This document shows, one piece after another, positions 22,967 through 32,128 of a DNA stretch of 64,000 nucleotides; the stretch's first letter is position 1, and each line of letters starts with the position of its first letter. A program made the position numbers and the translations under genes. The stretch is from Streptomyces sp. CA-278952 (GTDB taxonomy: Bacteria > Actinomycetota > Actinomycetes > Streptomycetales > Streptomycetaceae). The notes beneath the pieces were generated by a model. The model had not been told where the DNA came from, ran no database searches, and saw only the letters and a program-made list of their open reading frames with translations. The DNA is taken from contig NZ_CP112880.1 in the NCBI RefSeq assembly GCF_028747205.1, forward strand, positions 5,642,001-5,706,000. The letters run 5' to 3'.

Positions 22967-23620
22967 ATGATCCAACCGATTGAACTCGTCATATTCGACT
23001 GCGACGGCGTGCTGGTCGACAGCGAACGCATCGCGGTGCGCGTGGACGCACTCGTCCTGGCCAAGCTGGGATGGGAACTCACCGAAGCCGAGATCATCGA
23101 CCGTTTCATGGGCCGCTCCAGCCAGTCGATGACGCGGCAGATGGAGGAGCACCTCGGGCGCAGCCTGCCGGCCGACTGGGAGGAAGAGTTCAAGCCCCTC
23201 TACCACGATGCGCTCGCCGCTGAACTCGCCCCCGTCGAGGGCATCGTCGACGCTCTCGACGCGCTCACGCACCTGCCCACCTGCGTGGCATCCAGCGGGA
23301 GCCACGACAAGATGCGTTTCACCCTGGGGATCACCGGTCTCTACCCGCGCTTCGAAGGCCGCATCTTCAGCGCCACCGAGGTCGAGCACGGCAAACCGGC
23401 CCCGGACCTGTTCCTCCACGCCGCGCGACAGATGGGGGTCGCGCCCGAGGCGTGCGCCGTGGTCGAGGACAGCCAGTACGGTCTCCAAGCAGCCCGGGCC
23501 GCAGGCATGCGCGCATTCGCCTACGACGGGGGAATGACTCCCGTGGACCGCCTCGAAGGGCCCGGCACCGTCGTCTTCGACGACATGCGCAGGCTGCCCG
23601 GCCTCCTCGCGGATCAGTGA
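22967..23620 (+). CDS. HAD-superfamily phosphatase / beta-phosphoglucomutase-like
   Basis: 217 residues. HAD motif I FDCDGVLVDSE (nucleophile D11, acid D13), motif II Ser in CVASSGSH, motif III Lys in VEHGKPAPDLFLHA, motif IV VVEDSQYGLQAA. The helical cap inserted after motif I places it in the subclass with phosphoglycolate phosphatase and beta-phosphoglucomutase. Substrate not predictable. Confidence 0.88.
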   Translation: MIQPIELVIFDCDGVLVDSERIAVRVDALVLAKLGWELTEAEIIDRFMGRSSQSMTRQMEEHLGRSLPADWEEEFKPLYHDALAAELAPVEGIVDALDALTHLPTCVASSGSHDKMRFTLGITGLYPRFEGRIFSATEVEHGKPAPDLFLHAARQMGVAPEACAVVEDSQYGLQAARAAGMRAFAYDGGMTPVDRLEGPGTVVFDDMRRLPGLLADQ

Positions 23621-23740
23621 CCACCACCTGAGGCGATTCCCGGCCGGCCGGGTGAGAGACCCTAGGGGGAGCCCCCCCCCACCTCTGCTCCGCCCACCGG
23701 GCCTCCTCGCTCCTCTCCCCGTTCTCCGTCAGGAATCGCC

Positions 23741-24736
23741 GTGTCCCACCCCTCCGCCGCTCCTCGGACGAGCAGCACAGCTCTGCGCGCCGACGCGAGC
23801 AGCGCCGCTCCGCGCGGCGACGCGCACCGCTTCAGCTCCGTCATCAGCCGCATCGCCGAGGAGATGGCCGCACTCGTCGACCACGGCACCCCCGCCGACT
23901 ACATCCCGATGCTCGCCGGCGCCGACCCCCGGCGCTTCGGCATGGCGGTCGCGGAGCCGGACGGAACCGTCTACGGCGTCGGCGACTGGCAGCAGCCGTT
24001 CTCGACGCAGTCCATATCCAAGGTGTTCGCCCTGGCCCTGGCGCTCTCCCTGGACGGCGAGCAGATATGGCGGGGAGTCGGCCGGGAGCCTTCGGGCAAC
24101 CCGTTCAACTCCCTGGTGCAGCTGGAGTACGAGAACGGCATCCCCCGCAACCCGTTCATCAACGCCGGGGCCCTGGTGGTGACCGACCGGCTCCAGGCGC
24201 TGACCGGGGACGCCGCCGGCCAGGTGCGGGAGCTGCTGCGCTCGGAGAGCGGCAATGCCGCCATCGACTTCGTACCGGAGGTCGCCGCCTCCGAGGCGGC
24301 CTTCGGCGATCGCAACGCCGCGCTGGCCCACTTCATGGCCTCCTACGGCAACATCACGCTCCCGGTCCCCGAACTGCTCGCCGCCTACTTCCGCCAGTGC
24401 TCGATCGAGGCGTCCTGCGCGGACCTGGCCCTCTCCGCGGGATTCCTGGCCCGGCACGGCATTCGGGCCGACGGTTCCGCGCTGCTCACCCGCAGCCAGG
24501 CGAAGCAGGTCAACGCGGTCATGCTTACCTGCGGGACGTACGACGCGGCCGGGGAGTTCGCCTACCGGGTGGGGCTGCCGGGCAAGAGCGGCGTCGGCGG
24601 GGGGATCATCGCCATCGTGCCCGGAGTGTGCACCCTGTGCGTATGGAGCCCGGGGCTCGACCGGCGCGGCAACTCGGTGGCGGGCGTCTCGGCCCTCGCC
24701 CGCTTCACCACGCTGACCGGGCTGTCCGTCTTCTGA
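23741..24736 (+). CDS. glsA: Glutaminase A
   Basis: Hydrolyses glutamine to glutamate and ammonia. 331 residues, beta-lactamase-like fold: catalytic Ser-x-x-Lys in FSTQSISKVFALAL, then GREPSGNPFNSLVQLE, GIPRNPFINAGALVV, and the C-terminal GLPGKSGVGGGIIAIVPG. The GTG start is preceded by AGGA. The first 25 residues are a low-complexity Ala/Ser extension. Monocistronic. Confidence 0.93.
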   Translation: MSHPSAAPRTSSTALRADASSAAPRGDAHRFSSVISRIAEEMAALVDHGTPADYIPMLAGADPRRFGMAVAEPDGTVYGVGDWQQPFSTQSISKVFALALALSLDGEQIWRGVGREPSGNPFNSLVQLEYENGIPRNPFINAGALVVTDRLQALTGDAAGQVRELLRSESGNAAIDFVPEVAASEAAFGDRNAALAHFMASYGNITLPVPELLAAYFRQCSIEASCADLALSAGFLARHGIRADGSALLTRSQAKQVNAVMLTCGTYDAAGEFAYRVGLPGKSGVGGGIIAIVPGVCTLCVWSPGLDRRGNSVAGVSALARFTTLTGLSVF

Positions 24737-24813
24737 CGCGAGCGTGGCTGTCCGTCTCTGAGGCGAGCGGGGCGGGGTATCGACCACTGTGGCTCCCAAC
24801 TGCCTCCGCAGCC

Positions 24814-25551
24814 TCACGACTTCAGGGCGATGAGGCGGTACAGCGGGTCCGGGCGGGGCGCGTCCTGGTCCGGCAGCGCGGCGAGCCGCCGGCACGCATC
24901 GGCCACCTGCTCCCGGGGCGCGTGAGTGCACCAGGAGATGCGGCCCGCCTCGATCACCTCGCGCCACCCGCGAGGGCTGCGGCCCTGTCCCGTGCCGGGG
25001 AACCGCGTCCGTCCGACCGCCCCCAGACCCTGTTCCGCCGCCCAACCGACCAACCGGGCCGATCGGTCGGGCACCTGGGGCGCGTACTGGCGGCGCAGGT
25101 CCGCCGTGGCCTCGGCGATGTCGCTGTCCTCGGCGAAGTACGCGTCGTTCTTGTCGACGGTGGTGATCAGCACCCCGCCGGGCCGCAGCACCCGGGCCGC
25201 CTCCGTCAGGACCGGCACGGGGTCCGGCAGCAGGTGCAGCAGCCAGATGATCACGACGGCGTCCACCGCGTCCGGCGCGAAGGGCAGCCGTGTGCCGTCG
25301 CCCCGCACGATTCCTCCCGGCACCCGCCGCGCGGCGAGGCCCAGCATCCCGGGCGAACGGTCGACGCCCACCACCGTCCGTCCCGGACGCCGCAGCCGCT
25401 GCGTCACGATGCCCGTGCCGCACGCGATGTCCAGGACGGTGCAGGGCCCTTGCGGCAGGAGCCGTTCCACCGCGCCCGCCGCTGCCCGGGCTCTCGCTTC
25501 ACCGCCCCGGGACGCGTCGTAGTGCCGGGCCTCGTCGTCGTAATCGAGCAC
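24814..25551 (-). CDS. Class I SAM-dependent methyltransferase
   Basis: 245 residues. SAM motifs: VLDIACGTGIVTQRL, VVGVDRSPGMLGLAARR, RGDGTRLPFAPDAVDAVV and RVLRPGGVLITTVDK, the UbiE/type 11 arrangement. Substrate unknown. GTG start. It lies convergent to glsA and 79 bp upstream-side of the oxidoreductase gene on the same strand. Confidence 0.85.
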   Translation of the reverse strand: MLDYDDEARHYDASRGGEARARAAAGAVERLLPQGPCTVLDIACGTGIVTQRLRRPGRTVVGVDRSPGMLGLAARRVPGGIVRGDGTRLPFAPDAVDAVVIIWLLHLLPDPVPVLTEAARVLRPGGVLITTVDKNDAYFAEDSDIAEATADLRRQYAPQVPDRSARLVGWAAEQGLGAVGRTRFPGTGQGRSPRGWREVIEAGRISWCTHAPREQVADACRRLAALPDQDAPRPDPLYRLIALKS

Positions 25552-25630
25552 GTCCGTCCCCTGTCACCGCGCCGGTGGCTGCCACTGTGCCCTGCCCGGC
25601 GTACCCTACGGGCCGCGACTTGCCTCCCGG

Positions 25631-26542
25631 TCAGATGATCACCACGCGGCGGCCCCGCGTATGCCCCGCCCGGCTGTCGATGTGCGCGGCGGCGGCCTCG
25701 GCGAGCGGATAGGACTTCTCCACGGGGATGTGCAGCCGGCCGCGTGAGATCAGCGCGGCCGCCTCGGCCAGCGCGTCCGGCACGCTCCCCGCCACGCCGG
25801 AGAACCGGACGCCGAACTCCGCTGCGCCCAGGTCCGCGATGGTGACCACCTTCCCCGGGTCACCGGTCAGTTCGACCAGTTCGCCGAGCACGCCCGAGCC
25901 CGCCAGGTCGAGCGCGGCATCGACGCGGCCGAGCAGCCGCACCCGCTCGACCCAGCCCTCGCCGTACGTCGTGGCGAGCGCGCCCAGGCCGCGCAGGTAC
26001 TCCTGGTTGGCGGCGCCCGCCGTGCCGATGACCGTGACGCCCCGGTCGCGGGCGATCTGCAGCACCGCCGATCCGACCCCGCCGGACGCGCCGTTGACCA
26101 GCAGTGTTTGGCCAGGGCGGACTCCGACCTCCCGGATGACGCGCAGCGCGGTCTCCACCACGGACGGATAGCCCGCCGCCTCCTCGAAGGTCAGGTCCTC
26201 CGGCATCCGGGCCCAGGCCGACAGCACGGCGAACTCGGCGTACGTGTCGGAACCCTCGCCGAACACGTGGTCGCCGACCGCCACTCCTTCGACGCCCTCG
26301 CCCACCTCGTCCACCACTCCGGCGGCGTCGAGGCCCACCCCTGACGGCAGTTCGACCGGATGGGCTCCCAGGACCTGGCCTTCGCGGATGCGCCAGTCGA
26401 CGGGGTTCACCCCGGCGGCCCGTACCCGGATGCGTATCCGGCCGGGGCCCGCGTGGGGCCTTGCGGCATCGATGAGCCGCAGTACGTCGGGGCCGCCGAA
26501 CGCGGCGAAGCTCACCTTCTTCATGCTCTTCAGGTTCTCCAT
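25631..26542 (-). CDS. Quinone-oxidoreductase-like NADP-dependent alcohol dehydrogenase (MDR family)
   Basis: 303 residues. GroES-like N-domain (GRIRIRVRAAGVNPVDWRIR, GLDAAGVVDEVGEGVEG) and Rossmann domain LLVNGASGGVGSAVLQIA; zinc ligands of classical alcohol dehydrogenases are absent, as in quinone reductases. Start at 26542: TATGTT lies 6 bases upstream, a leaderless promoter, although an internal ATG (26524) is possible. Divergent from a TetR regulator with an operator between, so it is the probable regulated gene. Confidence 0.87.
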   Translation of the reverse strand: MENLKSMKKVSFAAFGGPDVLRLIDAARPHAGPGRIRIRVRAAGVNPVDWRIREGQVLGAHPVELPSGVGLDAAGVVDEVGEGVEGVAVGDHVFGEGSDTYAEFAVLSAWARMPEDLTFEEAAGYPSVVETALRVIREVGVRPGQTLLVNGASGGVGSAVLQIARDRGVTVIGTAGAANQEYLRGLGALATTYGEGWVERVRLLGRVDAALDLAGSGVLGELVELTGDPGKVVTIADLGAAEFGVRFSGVAGSVPDALAEAAALISRGRLHIPVEKSYPLAEAAAAHIDSRAGHTRGRRVVII

Positions 26543-26548
26543 GCGCCG

Positions 26549-26605
26549 AACATAACACTAACCGTTAGCTTTCCGTACCGGTGTCACTTTTGTATTTGCT
26601 AGTGT
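26549..26605. promoter_or_regulatory. Divergent leaderless promoters with a central TetR operator
   Basis: Minus strand: TATGTT at 26549-26554, CGGCGC, ATG 26542. Plus strand: TAGTGT at 26600-26605, CGGCGC, ATG 26612; the 6-base spacers are identical. The palindrome CTAACCGTTAG (5-1-5) at 26558-26568 abuts the first -10, where a bound repressor would block the oxidoreductase. Confidence 0.65.
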
Positions 26606-26611
26606 CGGCGC

Positions 26612-27190
26612 ATGAACGAGCCCAGCGGACGCCGCGAGCGGAAGAAGGCCGCGACGCGCCAGAAGATCGCCGAGACCGCTCTCCGGCTCTTCCTGGAACG
26701 CGGGTACGACGCCGTGGGCATCCGCGAGGTGGCGGCCGAGGCGGACGTAGCCGTGACCACGCTCTTCTCCCACTTCGCCTCGAAGGAAGCGCTGGTCTTC
26801 GAGCAGGATCAGGGGTTCGAGCAGGGCCTCGTCCGGGCGGTGGCCGAGCGGGCGGCGGACGAGCCCCTGATTCCCGTGCTGCGCCGCGAGATCCACACCC
26901 TGGTGCGCCACTGCGCGGCGCCCGGGGCCGCCCCGGTCCGGAACATGATCGAGTCGTCGCCGTCCCTGCGGGAGTACGAGGAGTCGATGCGGCTGCGCCA
27001 CGCGGAGTCGCTGGCCGCCGCGATCGCCGCCGACCTCGGCGTACCGGAGACGTCGACGGCCTGCCGGACCATCGCGAGGTTCGCGATCGACGCCTACGCG
27101 CTGGCTCGTGAGGCGGCCGATCCGCAGGCCGCGGTGGACGAGATCTTCCGGATGATCGAGGCGGCCTGGGGGGTCTCCCGCCTCGCCTGA
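26612..27190 (+). CDS. TetR-family transcriptional regulator
   Basis: 192 residues. N-terminal helix-turn-helix (RQKIAETALRLFLERGYDAV ... ADVAVTTLFSHFASKEAL) typical of TetR, with a C-terminal ligand-binding helical domain. Divergent from the quinone-oxidoreductase gene; probably represses it and itself. Confidence 0.92.
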   Translation: MNEPSGRRERKKAATRQKIAETALRLFLERGYDAVGIREVAAEADVAVTTLFSHFASKEALVFEQDQGFEQGLVRAVAERAADEPLIPVLRREIHTLVRHCAAPGAAPVRNMIESSPSLREYEESMRLRHAESLAAAIAADLGVPETSTACRTIARFAIDAYALAREAADPQAAVDEIFRMIEAAWGVSRLA

Positions 27191-27241
27191 GGAGGGAGGC
27201 GGCCTGGGGGGTCTCCCACCTCGTCTGAGGAGCGTTCGTGC

Positions 27242-28447
27242 TCAGGCGGCCGACCGGCGGATCCCGCCGCGAGGGCCGTGCCAGTCGAGGCACAGGGCGG
27301 TGGCGTCGTCCTTCGGCGGCCGGCCGCCATAGGCATCGGCCACCGCGGCGACCAAGGTGCGGACGACCTCGCGCGGATGCTCGGCCGCGGTCCGCAGCAG
27401 GAGGCCGGGCAGGTCGACCGTCTCCGCTTCGCGTTCTTGCATTCCGTCGGTGAACAGCACAAGACGGTCGCCGGGGCGCAGGTCGATGTCCTGTACCTCA
27501 TAGGTGCCCTGAGGGGTGAACCCGAACGGCATGTTGACGACCATGCCCACTTCCTCGACCACGCCGTCGCGAAGCCGGAGCGGTCCGGGGTGGCCGGCGT
27601 TGACCAACTGCGCACCGCTTCCGTCCAGGGCGATGCGGAGCAACTGGCCCGTGGCGTAGGTGTGGCGCCCGTGGTCGAGGAGGGCCTGATGCATGTGGCG
27701 GGCCTGTTCGGTGAGGTCCGCTCCGGCGCGGCGGGCGCCGCGGGAGGCGTTCACGACCAGGGTGGCGGTGAGGGAGGCGTCGACGTCGTGGCCCATGGCG
27801 TCGGTGACGGACAGATGCAGGGTGTCGTGGTCGAGGCAGTAGTCGTAGGTGTCCCCGGCGATGTCGGAGGCCGGGACCAGGGCTCCGGCCAGGGCGAACT
27901 CGGACGCCTCGCAGGAGGGGGCCGACGGGAGGAGCTGCCGCTGGATCTCCGCCGCCAGGCTGACCGTCGTGGTGCGGTTTCCCCAGTGGTAGAGGTCGGT
28001 GAACCGGCGGTCGGTGACGATGATGTACGCCAGCGCGTGCGCGGCCTCCTCGACCTGCTCCAGCACGCTCTCGGTCACGACGTCGAGGTACAGCTCCAGC
28101 ACACCGATGGTGTCACCGCGGTTGGTGACCGGCGCGAGCACGCGCTGCCCCAGCCCGCCCTCCTCCGCCAGCACCGTCTTCTGGGCCCGCAGAACCTTGT
28201 CGTAGATGCCGCTGCCGGCCAGGGGGACCCCCTCGGCCCGTCTCTCGGTCCGGTGCTCCTGGGAGACGCCGACCGTGTCGTTGACCCGCAGCAGACGGCT
28301 GCCGACCACGTCGACGAAGAGGAACGACACGTACCGCGCACCGAACCGCGTGCGCAGATCGCGCGCCACGACATCGATCGAGTCCACCGGGGCCGCGCTC
28401 TCCGCCGCCGCCAGCACTTCGGCCAGTCCCATCCGGTCACACGTCAT
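27242..28447 (-). CDS. PP2C/SpoIIE-type serine phosphatase with N-terminal GAF-like sensor
   Basis: 401 residues, ATG with GGGGAGG 5 bases upstream. Residues about 20-165 form a GAF-like sensor ([40 protein letters not shown]); the C-terminal 210 form the SpoIIE phosphatase: [60 protein letters not shown], with the metal-binding aspartates. Relatives (RsbU type) dephosphorylate anti-sigma-factor antagonists. No anti-sigma gene adjoins. Confidence 0.87.
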   Translation of the reverse strand: MTCDRMGLAEVLAAAESAAPVDSIDVVARDLRTRFGARYVSFLFVDVVGSRLLRVNDTVGVSQEHRTERRAEGVPLAGSGIYDKVLRAQKTVLAEEGGLGQRVLAPVTNRGDTIGVLELYLDVVTESVLEQVEEAAHALAYIIVTDRRFTDLYHWGNRTTTVSLAAEIQRQLLPSAPSCEASEFALAGALVPASDIAGDTYDYCLDHDTLHLSVTDAMGHDVDASLTATLVVNASRGARRAGADLTEQARHMHQALLDHGRHTYATGQLLRIALDGSGAQLVNAGHPGPLRLRDGVVEEVGMVVNMPFGFTPQGTYEVQDIDLRPGDRLVLFTDGMQEREAETVDLPGLLLRTAAEHPREVVRTLVAAVADAYGGRPPKDDATALCLDWHGPRGGIRRSAA

Positions 28448-28640
28448 CACAGCCTCCCCAAGTTGAGACTGCTTCTGCCCGCTGACGCCTCTCTCATGGC
28501 ACCGATCGAGGAAACCTGAGGTGGCGGCGAGAGATTGCGACCGGGGCGTCCCCTCGGAAGTACCCCGGAACGAGCCGGGTCCACCTGTGGTGTTCAGCTT
28601 CGCGAGCAGGGCTCGGCGCACCACCCCGCCGGTGAGGATA

Positions 28641-28660
28641 TGGGGTGTTTTGCCCCAAAA
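28641..28660. promoter_or_regulatory. Overlapping palindromes upstream of the arginine antiporter
   Basis: TGGGG-N7-CCCCA (28641-28657) overlaps TTTTG-CCC-CAAAA (28648-28660) in an AT-richer patch about 50 bases before the antiporter start. Probable operator or promoter region; the regulator is unknown. Confidence 0.45.
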
Positions 28661-28711
28661 AGTTGTTAGCTTTCCCTGGTTGGCCGATGACCGCATCGAC
28701 AGGGGAACGTC

Positions 28712-30157
28712 ATGACGCACGCCGAACCTCAGGCCGCGGAGCGCCCGGCGGTGAAGCTGACGCTCCTCACGCTCACCGCGATGGTCGTCGGCTCGATGGT
28801 GGGCGCCGGGGTGTTCTCGCTGCCCCGACGCTTCGCGCAGGAGACCGGTGTCGCGGGAGCGCTGATCGCCTGGGCCGTCGCCGGGACCGGCATGCTGATG
28901 CTCGCCTTCGTCTTCCAGACGCTCGCCGTCCGCCGGCCCGACCTGGACGCCGGGGTCTACGCGTACGCGAAAGCGGGCTTCGGCGAGTACCTCGGCTTCT
29001 TCTCCGCCTTCGGCTACTGGGCCAGCGCCTGCGTCGGCAACGTCACCTACTGGGTGCTCATCATGTCGACGGTCGGCGCGGTGGCGCCCGTGCTGGGCGA
29101 CGGCGACACCGTGACGGCGGTGGTGATCTCCTCGGTCGGCCTCTGGGGGTTCTTCCTGCTGATCCGCCGGGGCGTCAAGGAAGCCGCGGCGATCAACCGG
29201 ATCGTCACCGTGGCCAAGATCGTGCCCATCCTCTTCTTCGTGATCCTGGCGCTGTTCTACTTCGACGCCTCGGTCTTCGCGGACAACTTCGGCGGCGCCG
29301 ACTACGCGGGCTCCCTCTTCAACCAGGTCCGCGGCACGATGCTCGCGACGGTCTTCGTCTTCCTCGGCGTCGAAGGCGCCAGCGTCTACTCGCGCCACGC
29401 CAAGCGTCGCGAGGACGTGGGGCGGGCCACCGTCCTCGGATTCCTCAGCGTCTTCTCCGTCTTCGCCTCCGTCACGATCGTCAGTTACGGACTGCTGCCG
29501 ATGGCCGAGATCGCCGAGCTGCGGCAGCCCTCGATGGCCGAGGTGCTGGAGTCGGCGGTCGGCACCTGGGGCAAGGTCTTCGTCAGCGTGGGCCTCATCG
29601 TCTCCGTGCTCGGCGCCTACCTCGCCTGGACGCTGATGGCCGCCGAAGTCCTGTTCGTCGCCGCGAAGGACAAGGACATGCCCCGCTTCCTGGGGCGGTC
29701 GACCGGGGCGGACGTGCCCGAGGCCGCGCTGCTCATGACCACGTGCCTGAGCCAGGTCGTCCTGGTCGTGACGCTGTTCTCCGACGACGCCTTCAACTTC
29801 GCCCTCGACCTGACCAGCGCGCTCAGCCTGATCCCCTTCCTCCTGGCCGCCGCCTTCGCGGTACGGATCGCCTGGCGGCCCGGCCGGTCCGACGTGGAGG
29901 GGCGCAGTACCCGGCGCGAGCTGGTGATCGCCGTGGTGGCCACGCTCTACACCGCGTTCCTGCTGTACGCGGCGGGGCTGAAGTTCGTCCTCGTCTCCTT
30001 CATCCTCTACGCCCCGGCCACCTTCCTCTTCGTCAAGTCCCGCAAGGAACAGGGGCGCAGGCTCTTCTCCCCGGGCGAGGCCGTCATCTGCGCCGTCTCG
30101 GTCGCCGGCGCCGTGGCGGGGGTCGTGGCGCTGGCCAGGGGATGGATCGAGCTCTGA
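28712..30157 (+). CDS. Basic amino acid antiporter (ArcD/APC family, arginine-ornithine type)
   Basis: 481 residues, about 12-13 membrane helices, first at [20 protein letters not shown] with the APC-family [12 protein letters not shown] substrate motif. AGGGGA precedes the ATG. It is followed by an arginine deiminase gene, so arginine/ornithine exchange is the likely role: import arginine, export ornithine. The gap holds a tandem repeat but no other gene. Confidence 0.85.
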   Translation: MTHAEPQAAERPAVKLTLLTLTAMVVGSMVGAGVFSLPRRFAQETGVAGALIAWAVAGTGMLMLAFVFQTLAVRRPDLDAGVYAYAKAGFGEYLGFFSAFGYWASACVGNVTYWVLIMSTVGAVAPVLGDGDTVTAVVISSVGLWGFFLLIRRGVKEAAAINRIVTVAKIVPILFFVILALFYFDASVFADNFGGADYAGSLFNQVRGTMLATVFVFLGVEGASVYSRHAKRREDVGRATVLGFLSVFSVFASVTIVSYGLLPMAEIAELRQPSMAEVLESAVGTWGKVFVSVGLIVSVLGAYLAWTLMAAEVLFVAAKDKDMPRFLGRSTGADVPEAALLMTTCLSQVVLVVTLFSDDAFNFALDLTSALSLIPFLLAAAFAVRIAWRPGRSDVEGRSTRRELVIAVVATLYTAFLLYAAGLKFVLVSFILYAPATFLFVKSRKEQGRRLFSPGEAVICAVSVAGAVAGVVALARGWIEL

Positions 30158-30287
30158 GCGACCTCCGCCCGTCCTCGCTCTACGCGACCTCCGCCCGTCC
30201 TCGCTCCGAGCGCCCCCCGCCCGTCCTCGCTCTACGCGACTTGCGCACAGCCTCGCTCCACGCGCCCCCGCCCGTCCCCTCTGCCGT
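30158..30287. repeat. Five 26-bp tandem repeats between antiporter and arginine deiminase
   Basis: Units begin at 30158, 30184, 30210, 30236 and 30262 with the pattern GCGACCTCCGCCCGTCCTCG; the first three are closest, the last two degenerate. They begin on the base after the antiporter stop codon and fill most of the 165-bp gap. Confidence 0.8.
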
Positions 30288-30322
30288 CACCGAGTCTGCC
30301 GTCACCGAGCGAAAGGCCCACC

Positions 30323-31579
30323 GTGAACAGCACCACCCCCGCATCCGCCCTCGGCGTCCACTCCGAAGTGGGACGTCTGCGCAAGGTCCTGGTCTGCGCC
30401 CCCGGTCTGGCCCACCGGCGGCTGACCCCGACCAACTCCGGCGACCTGCTCTTCGACGACGTGATGTGGGTGGAGAACGCCCAGCGCGACCACGCCGACT
30501 TCGTCGCCCAGCTCACCGGGCGCGGCGTGGAGGTCGTCGAACTGCACGAGCTGCTCGCCGCCACCGTGGCTCTGCCCGAGGCCCGGGCGTGGCTCCTGGA
30601 CCGGAAGATCACCGCCAACGAGGTGGGCCTCGGCCTGATCGACGACACCCGCGCCTTCCTGGAGACCCTGACCCCGCGGCAGCTCGCGGAGTACCTGATC
30701 GGCGGGCTCGCCACCGCCGACCTCCCCGACGCGTTCCGCTCGGGGTACGTGGCGCTCGCCCGCGAGGGGGCCGGGGCGCGGGAGTACCTGATGCCGCCGC
30801 TGCCCAACACCCTGTACACCCGTGACACCACCTGCTGGCTCTACGGCGGAGTGACGCTGAACCCGCTCTACTGGTCCGCCCGGCGCGACGAGACCCTGCT
30901 CATGAAGACGATCTACACCTTCCACCCCGACTTCCGGGGCTCCACCGTCTGGTGGGGCGACCCCGAGAAGGAGTGGGGCCAGGCCACGTTCGAGGGCGGG
31001 GACATCATGCCCGTCGGCAACGGCGTCGTCCTCATGGGCATGAGCGAACGGACCTCCCGCCAAGCCATCACACAGGTCGCGGCGGCCCTGTTCGAACAGG
31101 GGGCGGCCGAGCACGTGATCGTCGCCGGGATGCCGAAGCTGCGCTCGGCGATGCACCTCGACACGGTGTTCACCTTCGCGGACCGGGACATCGTCACGCT
31201 GTACCCGCGCATCATGGACGGCGTCCACGCGTTCTCGCTGCGGCCGTCCGACCTGGCTCCCGGGATCGAGATCACCGACGAGGGCAGCACCCCGTTCACC
31301 GAGGTCGTGGCCCGCGCCCTCGGCCTCCCCCAGCTGAGGGTGATCGAGACGGGCGGCGACGTCTACGCCTCGGAGCGCCAGCAGTGGGACAGCGGCAACA
31401 ACGCGGTGGCGCTGGAGCCCGGCGTGGTCTTCACCTACGACCGCAACACCCAGACCAACGCGCTGCTGCGCCGGGCCGGGGTGGAGGTCATCACCATCGT
31501 CGGGGCGGAGCTGGGCCGGGGCCGGGGCGGCGGGCACTGCATGACCTGCCCGCTGATCCGCGACGCGGTGACGTTCTGA
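30323..31579 (+). CDS. arcA: Arginine deiminase
   Basis: Converts arginine to citrulline and ammonia, the first step of the ADI pathway. 418 residues. Catalytic features: [35 protein letters not shown] and the nucleophile Cys406 in [10 protein letters not shown] near the end, the same number as in the Pseudomonas enzyme as I recall it. GTG start with AAAGG upstream. Downstream partners arcB and arcC are not in the window, so citrulline must be handled elsewhere. Confidence 0.95.
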   Translation: MNSTTPASALGVHSEVGRLRKVLVCAPGLAHRRLTPTNSGDLLFDDVMWVENAQRDHADFVAQLTGRGVEVVELHELLAATVALPEARAWLLDRKITANEVGLGLIDDTRAFLETLTPRQLAEYLIGGLATADLPDAFRSGYVALAREGAGAREYLMPPLPNTLYTRDTTCWLYGGVTLNPLYWSARRDETLLMKTIYTFHPDFRGSTVWWGDPEKEWGQATFEGGDIMPVGNGVVLMGMSERTSRQAITQVAAALFEQGAAEHVIVAGMPKLRSAMHLDTVFTFADRDIVTLYPRIMDGVHAFSLRPSDLAPGIEITDEGSTPFTEVVARALGLPQLRVIETGGDVYASERQQWDSGNNAVALEPGVVFTYDRNTQTNALLRRAGVEVITIVGAELGRGRGGGHCMTCPLIRDAVTF

Positions 31580-31733
31580 CCGCCGGACCTGCCGCACGTC
31601 GGCCACACCGCCTCCCGGCTCCGGGCCCCGTAAGGCAAAGAGCCGTGTACGCAAGGGACTTCGGGGCACTCGAACGGCATGCCGGTCCGCTTCGAGACCG
31701 GATTCCGGCGCGACCGTCCCGAAGGAGCGACAG

Positions 31734-32006
31734 ATGGCTACGCAGTACAGCAACCAGCCGACCGGGCAGGGGCATCACGGTGCGCCGCGTGGCGGTGCCG
31801 AAGGCAACGTCTTCAGCATCATCGCGATAATCCTGGGCGTGATCGGGCTGATCTTCCTGCCGATCGTCTTCGCCCTGGGCGGACTGATCATGGCCATCAT
31901 CGCCAAGGTCGTCCGGCACGAGCGGCTGGCCACGGTCGCCATCGTGGTCAGTGCCGTCGGCCTGGTCGGCGGAATGGTCCTCGGCCTCATATTCGCCAGT
32001 ATGTGA
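31734..32006 (+). CDS. Small membrane protein, DUF4190-like
   Basis: 90 residues, GAAGGAG upstream. A polar N-terminus (ATQYSNQPTGQGHHGAPRGG) precedes two membrane helices (FSIIAIILGVIGLIFLPIVF and VAIVVSAVGLVGGMVLGLIF) separated by a basic loop. Unknown function. Confidence 0.7.
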   Translation: MATQYSNQPTGQGHHGAPRGGAEGNVFSIIAIILGVIGLIFLPIVFALGGLIMAIIAKVVRHERLATVAIVVSAVGLVGGMVLGLIFASM

Positions 32007-32026
32007 GTGAGCCGGACGCTACCGAC

Positions 32027-32055
32027 GAGCCCGAGGCGGGCCCCGCCTCGGGCTC
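32027..32055 (+). terminator. Hairpin terminator before dusB
   Basis: 12-bp stem GAGCCCGAGGCG (32027-32038) with 32044-32055, loop 5, 21 bases after the small membrane gene. Confidence 0.8.
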
Positions 32056-32116
32056 CTGGTGTGCCCGGCGCCCGACGGACTCACCCCGCCGAGGCGGTCA
32101 CCTCCTCGGCGTACGC

Positions 32117-32128
32117 GACAATGGAGCC
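32117..32128 (+). promoter_or_regulatory. -10-like element of a probable leaderless dusB transcript
   Basis: GACAAT at 32117-32122 and a 6-base spacer before ATG 32129; the hexamer matches recO exactly and the spacer differs by one base. Confidence 0.55.

Noticed and set aside
30158..30287. CRISPR array
   Set aside because: Units are contiguous with no unique spacers, and no cas gene is present. The same holds for 5951-6040 and 50017-50208.
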